Assembly (NCBI GenBank): GCA_964457755.1
Contig: CAYWGC010000001.1
Location: 62,001 to 126,000 of the forward strand
DNA from: Tharpella sp964457755
GTDB taxonomy: Bacteria; Desulfobacterota; Anaeroferrophillalia; Anaeroferrophillales; Tharpellaceae
Reading direction: 5' to 3'
Length of the DNA stretch: 64,000 bases
Position 1 is the first letter of the stretch, and every line of letters starts with the position of its first letter. Positions 25,745-34,699 of the stretch are shown in pieces. Position numbers and translations under genes: made by a program. The notes beneath the pieces are model-generated. The model saw nothing but the letters and a program-made list of their open reading frames with translations, ran no database searches and had not been told where the DNA came from.

Positions 25745-26548
25745 TTAAGGTTCTTCACCAAGCAGTAGTCTTAAAACCGCATTGGCTTGATGATGTGCGG
25801 CAATCCCGACCCGGGGAGCCAGCAAACCCTGACCCGGCTCTACGGCAGTCACAGCGTCACCACAGATATAGAGATTTTCAGCTGCTTTACGGGTCGTAAT
25901 ACTGTTTGCAGGTTCATAGCCAGCCATCCCCGAAGCCGCCACCAACGGTATCTGCGGAAAGTTACTTAAAAAATGGCTGACCAACATGGTTTTCTGAGCG
26001 ACCACATCAAAAGCTTCAACCATAACATCAACCCCGGAAAAATAAGTTGGCAGATTGACGGAAGTAATTTTTTCATGAATAGCTTTTAGCTCAACGAAGG
26101 GATTGATACGCGCTATAAGATCCCGCAAAGCCAGCACTTTCGGCAGACCGATCTGATCGATAAAATAGTGCTGCCGATTCAGGTTGGAAGGCTCAACCAG
26201 ATCAAAATCAGCAACCACCAGTTTTCCAACCCCGACCCGGGCCAAAGCGACCGCAATGTTTGAACCAAGCCCACCGACACCGGCAATACCGACACAGCTG
26301 TTTTTGATTTTTTCGTGTACACCTGGCGTATGACGAGCCCGCATCAGGGCTTCAAGATCCGTTGCTGTCGGCTGTTCGCCGTGACAAAGCAAAACCACTC
26401 GATCGCCATCTTTGAGTTTTTGGTCCTCATCAACCGGATAACCGTTGACAATTACCAGATCGGCATTCGGTTTCTGGCAATCACGCAGTTCAAAAAGAGA
26501 GACCCCGGCCTCAACTTGGAAAAACTCTTCATTAACAACTATCTGCAT
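25745..26548 (-). CDS. thiF: ThiS adenylyltransferase ThiF with N-terminal ThiS-like domain
   Basis: This E1-like enzyme activates the ThiS C-terminus with ATP. Residues 1-63 form a degenerate ubiquitin-like domain resembling ThiS but without the terminal GG. Residues 70-267 are the ThiF core: GIAGVGGLGSNIAVAL, DFDLVEPSNLNRQ, and the later CGDAV segment. This domain fusion is known from other anaerobes. No good Shine-Dalgarno sequence sits before the ATG: the preceding bases are a hairpin and T-run, so initiation may be controlled by the leader. Confidence 0.9.
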   Translation of the reverse strand: MQIVVNEEFFQVEAGVSLFELRDCQKPNADLVIVNGYPVDEDQKLKDGDRVVLLCHGEQPTATDLEALMRARHTPGVHEKIKNSCVGIAGVGGLGSNIAVALARVGVGKLVVADFDLVEPSNLNRQHYFIDQIGLPKVLALRDLIARINPFVELKAIHEKITSVNLPTYFSGVDVMVEAFDVVAQKTMLVSHFLSNFPQIPLVAASGMAGYEPANSITTRKAAENLYICGDAVTAVEPGQGLLAPRVGIAAHHQANAVLRLLLGEEP

Positions 26549-26553
26549 AAATT

Positions 26554-26586
26554 AAAAAAGGCCACCATACGGCGGCCGCTATGGCT
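26554..26586 (-). promoter_or_regulatory. Terminator-like hairpin in the thiF leader (candidate attenuator)
   Basis: On the minus strand a stem AGCCATA...TATGGTGGC (about 26561-26586, with a G-U pair) is followed by six T (26554-26559), only 5 bases before the thiF ATG. GGCC segments at both ends allow an alternative pairing. The only GG-rich ribosome-site candidate (GGTGG) lies inside the stem. This fits conditional termination or translation control, but conserved TPP-riboswitch boxes were not found. Confidence 0.5.
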
Positions 26587-26642
26587 CTTTTCCACAAAAG
26601 GGTTCACAGACGCATACTGCCTGCAGGATCACCACTGCAAAT

Positions 26643-26672
26643 ATCATAATATATCTACTATATCAATGGCAA
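26643..26672 (-). promoter_or_regulatory. Promoter for thiF-S-G-H and probably the downstream cluster
   Basis: On the minus strand TTGCCA (26667-26672) and TATGAT (26643-26648) have an 18-base spacer. Transcription would begin near 26636, giving a leader of about 90 bases that includes the attenuator-like hairpin. Confidence 0.6.
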
Positions 26673-26712
26673 AAAAGCCGTTCCTGATCTGAGCGGCAAC
26701 TACCAGATCAGA
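26671..26712 (-). terminator. Probable terminator after the ferredoxin-like gene
   Basis: CTGATCTG and CAGATCAG form an 8-bp stem on the minus strand, followed after seven bases by six T. It lies about 140 bases past the 26849-28129 gene and just before the thi promoter. The gap between stem and T-run lowers confidence. Confidence 0.5.
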
Positions 26713-26848
26713 AAACGACCCCAGACTGATCGTCCAGACGAGCCAAAAAAGTAAAAACATATTTTCCCCGGAGTACAATCCATCGCGAAAAATCACTTCA
26801 TCTTTACTCTAAAAAAAGATCGTGTTATACTTTTTCTGAATTTTGCGC

Positions 26849-28129
26849 TTACACCGGAAGCCGCTGGAGCAGCGCCTCCAGATAACGCGATTTAAGCTGA
26901 CGACTGGCCAGAACTTTTTTCACGGGTGGAAATTTCAGGATAACCCCCAAAACTGCGGCCAGCGCCCGATGATTCCAGAGCAGACGGTTGTCAAATATAA
27001 GATTCTGAAGCTGACCTCTCTCAAGAGCCATAACCACAGCCCGATGGGTACCGTCAAACGGCGTAATCACCCGCTTTGGCCGCGATTGCAGAATAATCTT
27101 TTTCTCACTGCAGGCCCTGACACAAAGCCCGCACCCGAGGCAGAGTTTCTCCTCGAAACGGACTACCCTTCTCTTTTTATCATTGGGATCATTGGCACTG
27201 GCCAGTGAGAGCGCCTGCACCGGGCAGACATTAACGCATTTTCCACATAGCGTACAATTTTCATGATCGATTTCAGGGATAAAATTGGTCGTGTGCACTG
27301 GATTGAGAAAAGCGAAGCGGCGGGCGGCAATCATTGCCTCACAACAACAACTGCAGCAGTTACAGATAAAGTTGACTTGTTGTCTGACATTTTCACCAAA
27401 CTGGACAAGCTCATACTCGTAAGCTTTTTGCAGCAGATCAATACCCTCCTGACGCTCAACCGGGCGGGCAATCTTGTGTTTGATAAGGGAGGCGGCGCTA
27501 CTGTTAAAGGTCATGCAGATATCGAGTGGCGCCTTGCAGGCTTTACCCAGATGTTCCATCTTATGACGGCAGTAGCAGAGCCCTACAGCCATATGGCTGG
27601 CCGTCTCAATGACCTCAGTCGCCCGTTCATAATCGAGAACATAGAGAGCATTATCTGAAGAGAGCGCCGGTTCATGGACAAAGGTGCGGCCGAGCTGGGT
27701 TTCGCCCTGGACAAAAAGTTCGCGGACAAAATCTTCTTCTACATTAAGATATTGATAAAAAAGTTCACTCAAATATTTCTGATCGATATCGGTGCGCGTC
27801 CGCATCAGAGAAAATTCAAAAAAACCAGCCATCGGCGGTGGTAGTACATAGACGGATTGACCATCTTCATCAATATCAACGAGCAGGCCACGATCGGCCA
27901 GTTCATCAAGAATTTTGCGAGCCCCATTGAGCTCCATCTTCCAGATGGTTGCCGCTTTTTCCGCCTTAAAAGGTTTTATCGGTAACAACGAAACCAGAGC
28001 CGCTTCCCGTTCATTAAAAAGCACCTTGAGAATCTTGAAGAGGAGCTCTGAAACCGGAGCCCCTTGCGGAAAATGATTGAGACGCTCAGCCAGTTCTGGG
28101 TATCCCGATTTAAGTGTTTTATGAGCCAT
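26849..28129 (-). CDS. Winged-helix and dicluster 4Fe-4S ferredoxin protein
   Basis: This is a 426-residue cytoplasmic protein. Residues about 25-97 look like a winged-helix/HTH region. A middle part holds CYCRHKMEH (185-193) with further cysteines at 198 and 205, then a dense CNCCSCCC cluster (256-263). A classical two-cluster ferredoxin follows (CTLCGKCVNVCP at 292-303 and CLGCGLCVRACS at 330-341). The gene could be an electron-transfer or redox-sensing regulator; I know no defined function for this architecture. An AGGGGG ribosome site precedes the ATG. It is divergent from the MFS gene at 28186. Confidence 0.8.
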   Translation of the reverse strand: MAHKTLKSGYPELAERLNHFPQGAPVSELLFKILKVLFNEREAALVSLLPIKPFKAEKAATIWKMELNGARKILDELADRGLLVDIDEDGQSVYVLPPPMAGFFEFSLMRTRTDIDQKYLSELFYQYLNVEEDFVRELFVQGETQLGRTFVHEPALSSDNALYVLDYERATEVIETASHMAVGLCYCRHKMEHLGKACKAPLDICMTFNSSAASLIKHKIARPVERQEGIDLLQKAYEYELVQFGENVRQQVNFICNCCSCCCEAMIAARRFAFLNPVHTTNFIPEIDHENCTLCGKCVNVCPVQALSLASANDPNDKKRRVVRFEEKLCLGCGLCVRACSEKKIILQSRPKRVITPFDGTHRAVVMALERGQLQNLIFDNRLLWNHRALAAVLGVILKFPPVKKVLASRQLKSRYLEALLQRLPV

Positions 28130-28185
28130 TTTTTATCCCCCTAAAATCATAGAGACCAAACCAGAACAGATTAAGGAAACCCACA

Positions 28186-29382
28186 ATGAACCAAAACAAG
28201 CCACCTTATTTCAGGAGCAAACTGCCCTGGATACTATTTCTAACTTCACTTTTCCTGCTTAATTTTCTCGCCCGCGTCCTTTTCTCACCGTTGCTTCCGA
28301 TCCTTGAAGAGGAGTTAAAAATCGGCCATGCGGCGGCGGCGTCTCTCTTTATCTACCTTTCCTGCGGCTATTTCGCGGCCCTTTTAGGATCAAGCTTTCT
28401 CTCGGCCCGATTGCCTCACCGACTGATTCTGGCCGGTAGCGCCATCGCCACCGGCAGCGTCCTGTTGCTGGGCGCCACCTGCCAGAGCCTCAACACTCTG
28501 CGCCTGATCGCCTTGTTCCTGGGTCTTAGCTGCGGGCCCTATCTGCCCAGCGCCATCGCCACCTTAACCGACAAGATTGAAAAACAACATTGGGGTAAAG
28601 CTCTGGCCATTCACGAACTCGCCCCCAATCTGGCTTTTACCCTGGCCCCCTTGATCACAGCCATGATGATTGGCCACCTCTCCTGGCGCATGGTTCTGGT
28701 AGCTCCGGGAATTATCTCAATTACTCTCGGCCTGTTATTTCTTAAGTTCAGCTCCGGGGGGCGCTTTTACAGCGAGGCGCCCCGGCTTGAAACCTTTCGC
28801 ACCCTGGTCACCATGCCGAGCCTCTGGATCATGGTCTTTCTTTTTACTCTCGGGATCGCCTCAACCATGGGCCTCTTCAATATGCTGCCCGCCTATCTGG
28901 TCAGCCATTTTGGTATGGTTCATGAATCCGCCAACAAACTGATCAGTCTGTCGCGCGGCTTTACCGTAATCACCGTTTTTTTCGGCGGCTGGGCTACAGA
29001 CCACATCGGCGCCCGCCGTACTCTGATTTTAGTTTTAAGCATTACCGGAATCATAACCTTCACCCTGGGCCTGGTTCCCGGACCAGCTCTTAACCTGGCC
29101 AAAGCCATGGTTTTTCTGCAGCCCCTTCTGGCTGTATCTTTTTTCCCGGCCGCTTTTGCCCTGCTTGCCAGCAGCGCTCCAGCTGCATCTCGCAATATTG
29201 TCGTGGCCATGACAATTTCGCTGGCTTTTCTGCTCGGCGGTGGCGTGGTTCCCTATATGATTGGCTTATGCGGCGATGCCGGCCATTTCGGCTTAGGCTT
29301 TGCCGTGACCGGTATCTTCATCGCCTCAGGTGCCGTAATTACACCATTCCTTCGAGTTGGCCAAAATCATAAGACCCCGTAA
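28186..29382 (+). CDS. Major facilitator superfamily transporter
   Basis: This is an inner-membrane transporter of 398 residues with about twelve helices. The MFS signature is weak in the first half but visible as GGWATDHIGARRTL around residue 265. AAGGAA lies 8 bases before the ATG. It shares a 56-base divergent intergenic region with the ferredoxin gene, and its 3-prime end overlaps the convergent oxoprolinase by 16 bases. It is related to CynX/NNP-like anion or metabolite carriers only in general fold; the substrate is not predictable. Confidence 0.85.
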   Translation: MNQNKPPYFRSKLPWILFLTSLFLLNFLARVLFSPLLPILEEELKIGHAAAASLFIYLSCGYFAALLGSSFLSARLPHRLILAGSAIATGSVLLLGATCQSLNTLRLIALFLGLSCGPYLPSAIATLTDKIEKQHWGKALAIHELAPNLAFTLAPLITAMMIGHLSWRMVLVAPGIISITLGLLFLKFSSGGRFYSEAPRLETFRTLVTMPSLWIMVFLFTLGIASTMGLFNMLPAYLVSHFGMVHESANKLISLSRGFTVITVFFGGWATDHIGARRTLILVLSITGIITFTLGLVPGPALNLAKAMVFLQPLLAVSFFPAAFALLASSAPAASRNIVVAMTISLAFLLGGGVVPYMIGLCGDAGHFGLGFAVTGIFIASGAVITPFLRVGQNHKTP

Positions 29383-32300
29383 CCCCCGCCCCCCGGAGTT
29401 TCAATGCGCAGACGATCACCGACCATGGCTTTGACCTCATTTTTACCGCCTAAATTAACTTTGCGGCCGTCGGCCCGAATAAAAGTATTGCGCCCCCGTT
29501 CTCCAGGACTGCCTCCATTAAGACCATAGGGCGCAAAGACCCGACGTTCGGAAAGAATTGCGGCATTTAAGGGGGCTAGAAATTCGATCTCCCGGATAAG
29601 ACCATCACCGCCGCGAAATTGCCCGGCACCGCCCGAATCGGAACGTAAAGAGAACTTGCGCAAGAGAACCGGATAGCGACGTTCCAAAATTTCGGGATCG
29701 GTAATCCGGGTATTAGTCATATGGGAATGAACCCCGGATTGCCCGTGCCAACCGGGACCGGCCCCGGCCCCACCACCTAAAGTTTCGTAATAACCGAAGT
29801 TCTGATTCCCGAAGGTCAGATTGTTCATACAACCTTGGGATGCTGCAGCAACCCCGAAAGCTTTTAAGATAACATCAACAACCCGTTGTGATGTCAAAAC
29901 ATTACCGCCAACCACCGCCGCTTCGGGATCGGGATCAAGCAGGCAGCCGGGTTCAACCCGAATCGTAATCGGCACCAATACTCCATGATTTAAAGGGAGC
30001 TCCTCTTTGATCAGGCAGCGCAGGGCATAAAGAATCGCCGATTTGGTGACCGCTAAGGGGGCATTGGTGTTGCCCCAGACCTGGAGGCCGGTTCCGGCAA
30101 AATCAAAAATACCGCTGCCCTCTTTGCGATCAATCGTCAAGGTCAGACAAATCGGCGTCCCGTCATCCATAAAGTCCTGAGCCCGGATCACGGCAGACTG
30201 CAATTTGTCGTCGTCGCCACCAACAACCGTAGCGGCCAAATCTTTAAGACTTTTACGCACGGCCAACTCAGCCCTCTCCTGCACATGTTTCATATAGGCC
30301 TGAACCACGGCATAAGAGTAGTGCTCAACCATCTCAAAAACAAGTTCAATGCCTTTGCGGTTGGCGGCAACCTGGGCCTTGAGATCGGAGAGGTTATCGG
30401 CCAGGGTCCGGGTGCCGCTGATCTGCTTCTCGTCAGCGGCCCGTGATAAGCCACCAGGCGCTTTCAACAAGGCGCTGATCCCCTCTTCCTGAAAAATCCC
30501 ACCCTTAACCAGCTTAAAGGATTTAATCGCGGCCCCCTCCTCCGCCAGAGAGCGCGAAAAAGGCGGCATTGATCCCGGTGAGATACCGCCAATATCGGCA
30601 TGATGACCACGGCTGGCAACAAAAAAGATCGCTCTGCCATCTTTTAAGACTGGAGTAATAACCGTAATATCGGGCAGATGACTGCCCCCGGTAGCAGGAT
30701 GATTGGAAACTAAGACATCGCCTTCTTGAAAAATCCCGTTATGCAGACGGATCTGGGCTTTAACAGCTTCGCTCATGGCCCCTAAATGAACCGGCAGATG
30801 CGGAGCATTGGCGACCAGTTCACCACCGGGACCGAAAAGGGCACAGGAAAAATCGAGACGCTCCTTGATATTAGTCGAAATCGAGGTCTTCTGCAGGGTG
30901 CGGCCCATCTGTTCGGCAATTGACATGAAAAGATTGCTGAAGATCGCCAGCTGGACCGGATCGACGGCAGTTGCCGCTGTAAGCTTAACCGCCCCGCCGC
31001 CAACCTCAATCTCGATATCACCGCTGGAACTTATTCGAGCCTGCGACTCCGGCTCGATCAGCACCGTAGCAGTATCATGCATAATCAGAGCGGGACCTGA
31101 AATTTCATCGCCGGCCAAAAGCTTTTCAAGACGGTAAACCGGAGTTTGTAACCAGCCCTCGGCAAAATAACAGGAGACTGAGCGCTCAGGCAGAGCCGGG
31201 GCCACCGACACCATCAATTCATGACTGCGAAGACCGGCCCCGGCGGCAACTGAACGTACCCTTATATCATCAACTACAATCTCACGGCCACTTAAGACAA
31301 AACCAAATTCACGTTGATAGAGATTGGCAAATTTCCCGGCAAAATCGCCATCCTCAGGAACAGCTACCATCAAAGCGGTGTCGGTTCCCTGATAACGCAG
31401 ATTCAGATAGAGGGTTGAACTGATTAGAGCCAAGGCAAAACCCTGACTTGCAAGTTCAGCTTCTCCATCCTGGCGTAGTTCGGCAAGGCTGTCAAATAAG
31501 CCGGGCCGACTCTCATCCGAAAAAATCCCGGCTGCCGGGCGCTGCCTTTCAACGACAACATCTGCCAATCCCATACCGTAAGCTGATAAAATCCCGGCAT
31601 AACGGTGGATCACAATCTTTTTGATACCTAAAGCCCGGGCCACGGCGACCGCGTGCTGCGGCCCGGCACCACCAAAAGTCGCTAAAACATGCTCTTTTAT
31701 ATCGAAACCGCGCAAGACCGAAATCTCGTGAATCGGCCGCACCATCACCTCATTGGCAACCTGAATAAATCCGAGGGCAACCTCTTCGAGAGTCATGGGA
31801 CGACGGCCTTGTTTAGCATAATCCCGATTAATAACTTCGGTCAAACTGGCAAAAGCCCGGCGCGAAGCCTCAAGATCTAAGGCCAAATCCTCATCAGGGC
31901 CAAAAATATGGGGGAAATCATCCGGCTGCAATCTTCCCAGAACCAGATTGGCATCGGTCAACGCCAGATACCCACCTTTGCGATAACAGACCGGCCCCGG
32001 ATGGGCTCCAGCCGATTCCGGCCCGACCTTAAGCATGCCATTATCATAGAAGAGGCGCGAGCCGCCCCCGGCAGCCACGGTTTTAATATGAAGCTGCGGC
32101 GCCTGCACCCGAACCCCGGCGGTTTCAGTCTCATGCACCAGTTCATAATCACCCCCAAACCGGGAAACATCGGTTGAAGTCCCGCCCATGTCAAAACCTA
32201 TAACCTGAGTTTTAAGGCCCTCTTTGGTAAAAGCACTGGAGGTCTTGGCATAACCCACAACCCCACCAGCCGGTCCCGAAAGAATCGCCCGACTGCCGGT

Positions 32301-33152
32301 AAAATCATGCGCTGCTGTCAAACCACCATCAGAGCGCATAAACTGCAGATTACAACCGGCCAGCCCATCCTTGAAACCCCGACGAAAACTTTCAAGATAA
32401 GTCCGGATATGAGGGGTCAGGTAGGCATCAACCATTGCCGTATCACCACGCGGTACCATTCTGACCATCGCCATCACCTGGGAAGAGAGAGAAATCTGGC
32501 TAAAACCGACCTCACGGGCCAGCTCACCAATCAGCAACTCGTGTTCGGACCAGGCATAAGCGTGGATCAAGACCACCGCCAGGCTCTCTATCCCTTTGGC
32601 CTTTAAGGCCCGCAAAGCCACCTTTATTTTATCGGGATCGGGTTTTGCCAAAACCCCAAGCCGCTCTCCAGTAATCCCGGTAACGACCCTCAGACCCTCA
32701 AGAATTTTTGGATCTTCATCATCACGCAGCAATCGGAGCCTCTCATCGACCTCGACGACCTCTTCATAAAGCAGCTCCGGTTTTCTGATCTCAAGATCAA
32801 AAAGCAGTGGCCGATCCTGGTTACCAATTTTAAGGATATCGCGAAACCCTCGGGTGACCAGTAGAGCGCAACGGGCCCCCTCTCTTTCAAGTAAGGCATT
32901 GGTCGCGACCGTAGTCCCCATGCGAATCCATTCGATCTCTTGGGTCGGCAACTCTTGGGCCTTGAGATCCCGACCTTTAACCGCAGAGATAATCCGGCGA
33001 ATCCCTTCGCGCGGGGCATCAGGATAGTTCTTAGGATCTTCAGAGAGCAGTTTCACAACCCGGACTCCAGACTCCCCCGGCACCTCGGCATAGATATCGG
33101 TAAAGGTGCCACCCCGGTCAATAGCAAAACGAAATTTGTCCGCTTTAAACAT
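29367..33152 (-). CDS. 5-oxoprolinase/hydantoinase, fused HyuA-HyuB type
   Basis: This enzyme performs ATP-dependent hydrolysis of 5-oxoproline (or a related cyclic amide) to the open acid. The roughly 1,260-residue chain contains HyuA (FAIDRGGTFTD near the start, FDMGGTSTDVSRFGG near 330) and HyuB (from about 760; HPATGGSHLPDITV, GGHHAD-like RGHHADIGGISPG, and GGGGYG at the end). Bacteria often encode these as two genes; this is the single-chain eukaryotic-like layout. The frame opens at 33221, but the ATG at 33152 starts directly before the conserved KFRFAIDRGG. Substrate specificity is uncertain. Confidence 0.88.
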   Translation of the reverse strand: MFKADKFRFAIDRGGTFTDIYAEVPGESGVRVVKLLSEDPKNYPDAPREGIRRIISAVKGRDLKAQELPTQEIEWIRMGTTVATNALLEREGARCALLVTRGFRDILKIGNQDRPLLFDLEIRKPELLYEEVVEVDERLRLLRDDEDPKILEGLRVVTGITGERLGVLAKPDPDKIKVALRALKAKGIESLAVVLIHAYAWSEHELLIGELAREVGFSQISLSSQVMAMVRMVPRGDTAMVDAYLTPHIRTYLESFRRGFKDGLAGCNLQFMRSDGGLTAAHDFTGSRAILSGPAGGVVGYAKTSSAFTKEGLKTQVIGFDMGGTSTDVSRFGGDYELVHETETAGVRVQAPQLHIKTVAAGGGSRLFYDNGMLKVGPESAGAHPGPVCYRKGGYLALTDANLVLGRLQPDDFPHIFGPDEDLALDLEASRRAFASLTEVINRDYAKQGRRPMTLEEVALGFIQVANEVMVRPIHEISVLRGFDIKEHVLATFGGAGPQHAVAVARALGIKKIVIHRYAGILSAYGMGLADVVVERQRPAAGIFSDESRPGLFDSLAELRQDGEAELASQGFALALISSTLYLNLRYQGTDTALMVAVPEDGDFAGKFANLYQREFGFVLSGREIVVDDIRVRSVAAGAGLRSHELMVSVAPALPERSVSCYFAEGWLQTPVYRLEKLLAGDEISGPALIMHDTATVLIEPESQARISSSGDIEIEVGGGAVKLTAATAVDPVQLAIFSNLFMSIAEQMGRTLQKTSISTNIKERLDFSCALFGPGGELVANAPHLPVHLGAMSEAVKAQIRLHNGIFQEGDVLVSNHPATGGSHLPDITVITPVLKDGRAIFFVASRGHHADIGGISPGSMPPFSRSLAEEGAAIKSFKLVKGGIFQEEGISALLKAPGGLSRAADEKQISGTRTLADNLSDLKAQVAANRKGIELVFEMVEHYSYAVVQAYMKHVQERAELAVRKSLKDLAATVVGGDDDKLQSAVIRAQDFMDDGTPICLTLTIDRKEGSGIFDFAGTGLQVWGNTNAPLAVTKSAILYALRCLIKEELPLNHGVLVPITIRVEPGCLLDPDPEAAVVGGNVLTSQRVVDVILKAFGVAAASQGCMNNLTFGNQNFGYYETLGGGAGAGPGWHGQSGVHSHMTNTRITDPEILERRYPVLLRKFSLRSDSGGAGQFRGGDGLIREIEFLAPLNAAILSERRVFAPYGLNGGSPGERGRNTFIRADGRKVNLGGKNEVKAMVGDRLRIETPGGGGYGVL

Positions 33153-33492
33153 TATTTTTACAATTTTGATGACACAACAGAAAACTACAAGAAGAGAGTG
33201 TAAACTGCAATCGGAGAGCAACTACGTTTATCAAAAATCGCGTTCCATGAATTAGTCGTTAAGCTCAGAAATCTGACTCAACGCCCTAAACCATTCAAAC
33301 CTTTACCAACAACAAGAATTTTTCAGCCTTGAAAAAATACTATACAAAAAGAGCTGCCTGTTTCAAAGGGGACCCATCAACCAACCTTATGGATATAATA
33401 ACCCACAGTTTATTTTCCACTCTCATCAAGAGAGTAATAATACGTGGCAAATTATAAGTCAATATTAAACCTCAAATAAGAATAATGATAAC

Positions 33493-34554
33493 TCAATTAT
33501 CTTTGGTTGAGTGACAAATAAAACAACCGCTGCTACTCTCCCCTCCACCGGCAGTAATAGCTGTATAATCCCAACGCAAAATATCAGGGTAATCTGACCC
33601 ATGTGCCTTATGACATGAAAGACAGGTTACGATGTCAGTGCCCGGAGTTACAATATTATTATCTCCACCTGAAACTGCCGGCACTATTTCCCGACCCACG
33701 GGGGCATCAATATTATAGGTTGTATAACTAGCATATTCTCCTGCATCAGGAATGATAATATCTGAAGGGTGGCGGATCCATATACCATCCCCTGCAGTGT
33801 CAATATCATGCATCTTCCAGTGACATTTAGTACAGAAATCAGAGATAGTTGAATGTATCGGCAAACCATCTGCAGCACCATGATGCGCACTATGACAATT
33901 TGTACAAAGGAGTCCTGAATAGGGCTCCTTGTGGCCGTGGTATTCATTGTGATGGGAACTGTCCCGATTCTCCCAGTCATCAATTTCTCCACCGACAACC
34001 CTGTCAATAAAGCGGTAACTGGTACCAACGCTTCGACCGTCGATGACACTACTGACTTCGTGATGGGCCCCTGATAGCGAAATCAAGGCATCAGTCTCAG
34101 CAACCGACCCGTGACAACCATTCAAGCCAGCGCAGGTCAGTTTTTCTCGCAGTGGCGCGTGGCCACCTCCTGGAGGTTTCTCCAAGACATTCTCCAGGTA
34201 GCCAAAATCTATAACGTTATGCCCTTTAGCATCGTCTGCCCCAGACCCCTTACCCCCCCATATATAGGCAAAATTTCCGGCGGCGAGGTCCGTCGCATCA
34301 ATATGACTGACCTGAGGCATACCATCTACAATCCGAGAACTCCCACCCTGGGCATGACACCCGAGACAGGTACCACGGAGAAGGAATGAATTTGGAGTTG
34401 CACTGCTATCGAAAGTCATCGCTAAATTGTTTTGGGAATTGTGCATAGTATGACAATCTGAACAGGGACCGGTTACTTGAGAGGCAGCGGCAGAAGCCAT
34501 CATGAACACTATAAACAAAACACAGCCTAGTTTTAACTGTATCTCCTTAAGCAT
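33493..34554 (-). CDS. Exported multihaem cytochrome c (doubled-CXXCH type)
   Basis: This is a periplasmic or outer-surface electron-transfer protein of 353 residues with a signal peptide ending near ASAAASQ. Six canonical haem motifs are visible: CSDCH (31), CLGCH (63), CTNCH (217), CTKCH (241), CLSCH (311) and CFICH (344). A seventh, atypical CX5CH site is CAGLNGCH (141-148). Additional histidines could be sixth ligands. It belongs with doubled-CXXCH cytochromes of deltaproteobacteria; partner and direction of electron flow are unknown. It is monocistronic, with a 9-bp palindrome upstream. Confidence 0.87.
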   Translation of the reverse strand: MLKEIQLKLGCVLFIVFMMASAAASQVTGPCSDCHTMHNSQNNLAMTFDSSATPNSFLLRGTCLGCHAQGGSSRIVDGMPQVSHIDATDLAAGNFAYIWGGKGSGADDAKGHNVIDFGYLENVLEKPPGGGHAPLREKLTCAGLNGCHGSVAETDALISLSGAHHEVSSVIDGRSVGTSYRFIDRVVGGEIDDWENRDSSHHNEYHGHKEPYSGLLCTNCHSAHHGAADGLPIHSTISDFCTKCHWKMHDIDTAGDGIWIRHPSDIIIPDAGEYASYTTYNIDAPVGREIVPAVSGGDNNIVTPGTDIVTCLSCHKAHGSDYPDILRWDYTAITAGGGESSSGCFICHSTKDN

Positions 34555-34577
34555 GGCAATACCCCTAAAGCAAACGT

Positions 34578-34611
34578 GTTATGCTATTGTTAAATACTAC
34601 ACTAGCATAAC
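34578..34611. promoter_or_regulatory. Inverted repeat upstream of the multihaem cytochrome (candidate operator)
   Basis: GTTATGCTA (34578-34586) and TAGCATAAC (34603-34611) form a perfect 9-bp inverted repeat with a 16-base spacer, 24 bases before the cytochrome ATG. A related TAGCATA/TATGCTA hairpin is at 63480-63506. Confidence 0.45.
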
Positions 34612-34699
34612 CAAGTCTTTTAGTAAAGTATTACTTGCCCCACAATTCACAATACCTGCAAAAGCCAAACAAAACGAAAGAATGCTGGAGGACTAAACC

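Noticed and set aside
26549..26840. TPP riboswitch upstream of thiF
   Set aside because: The leader has a hairpin and T-run, but the conserved CTGAGA and ACCTGATC...GCCAGCG order was not found. The CTGATCTGG seen near 26700 is part of a terminator-like stem for the previous gene.
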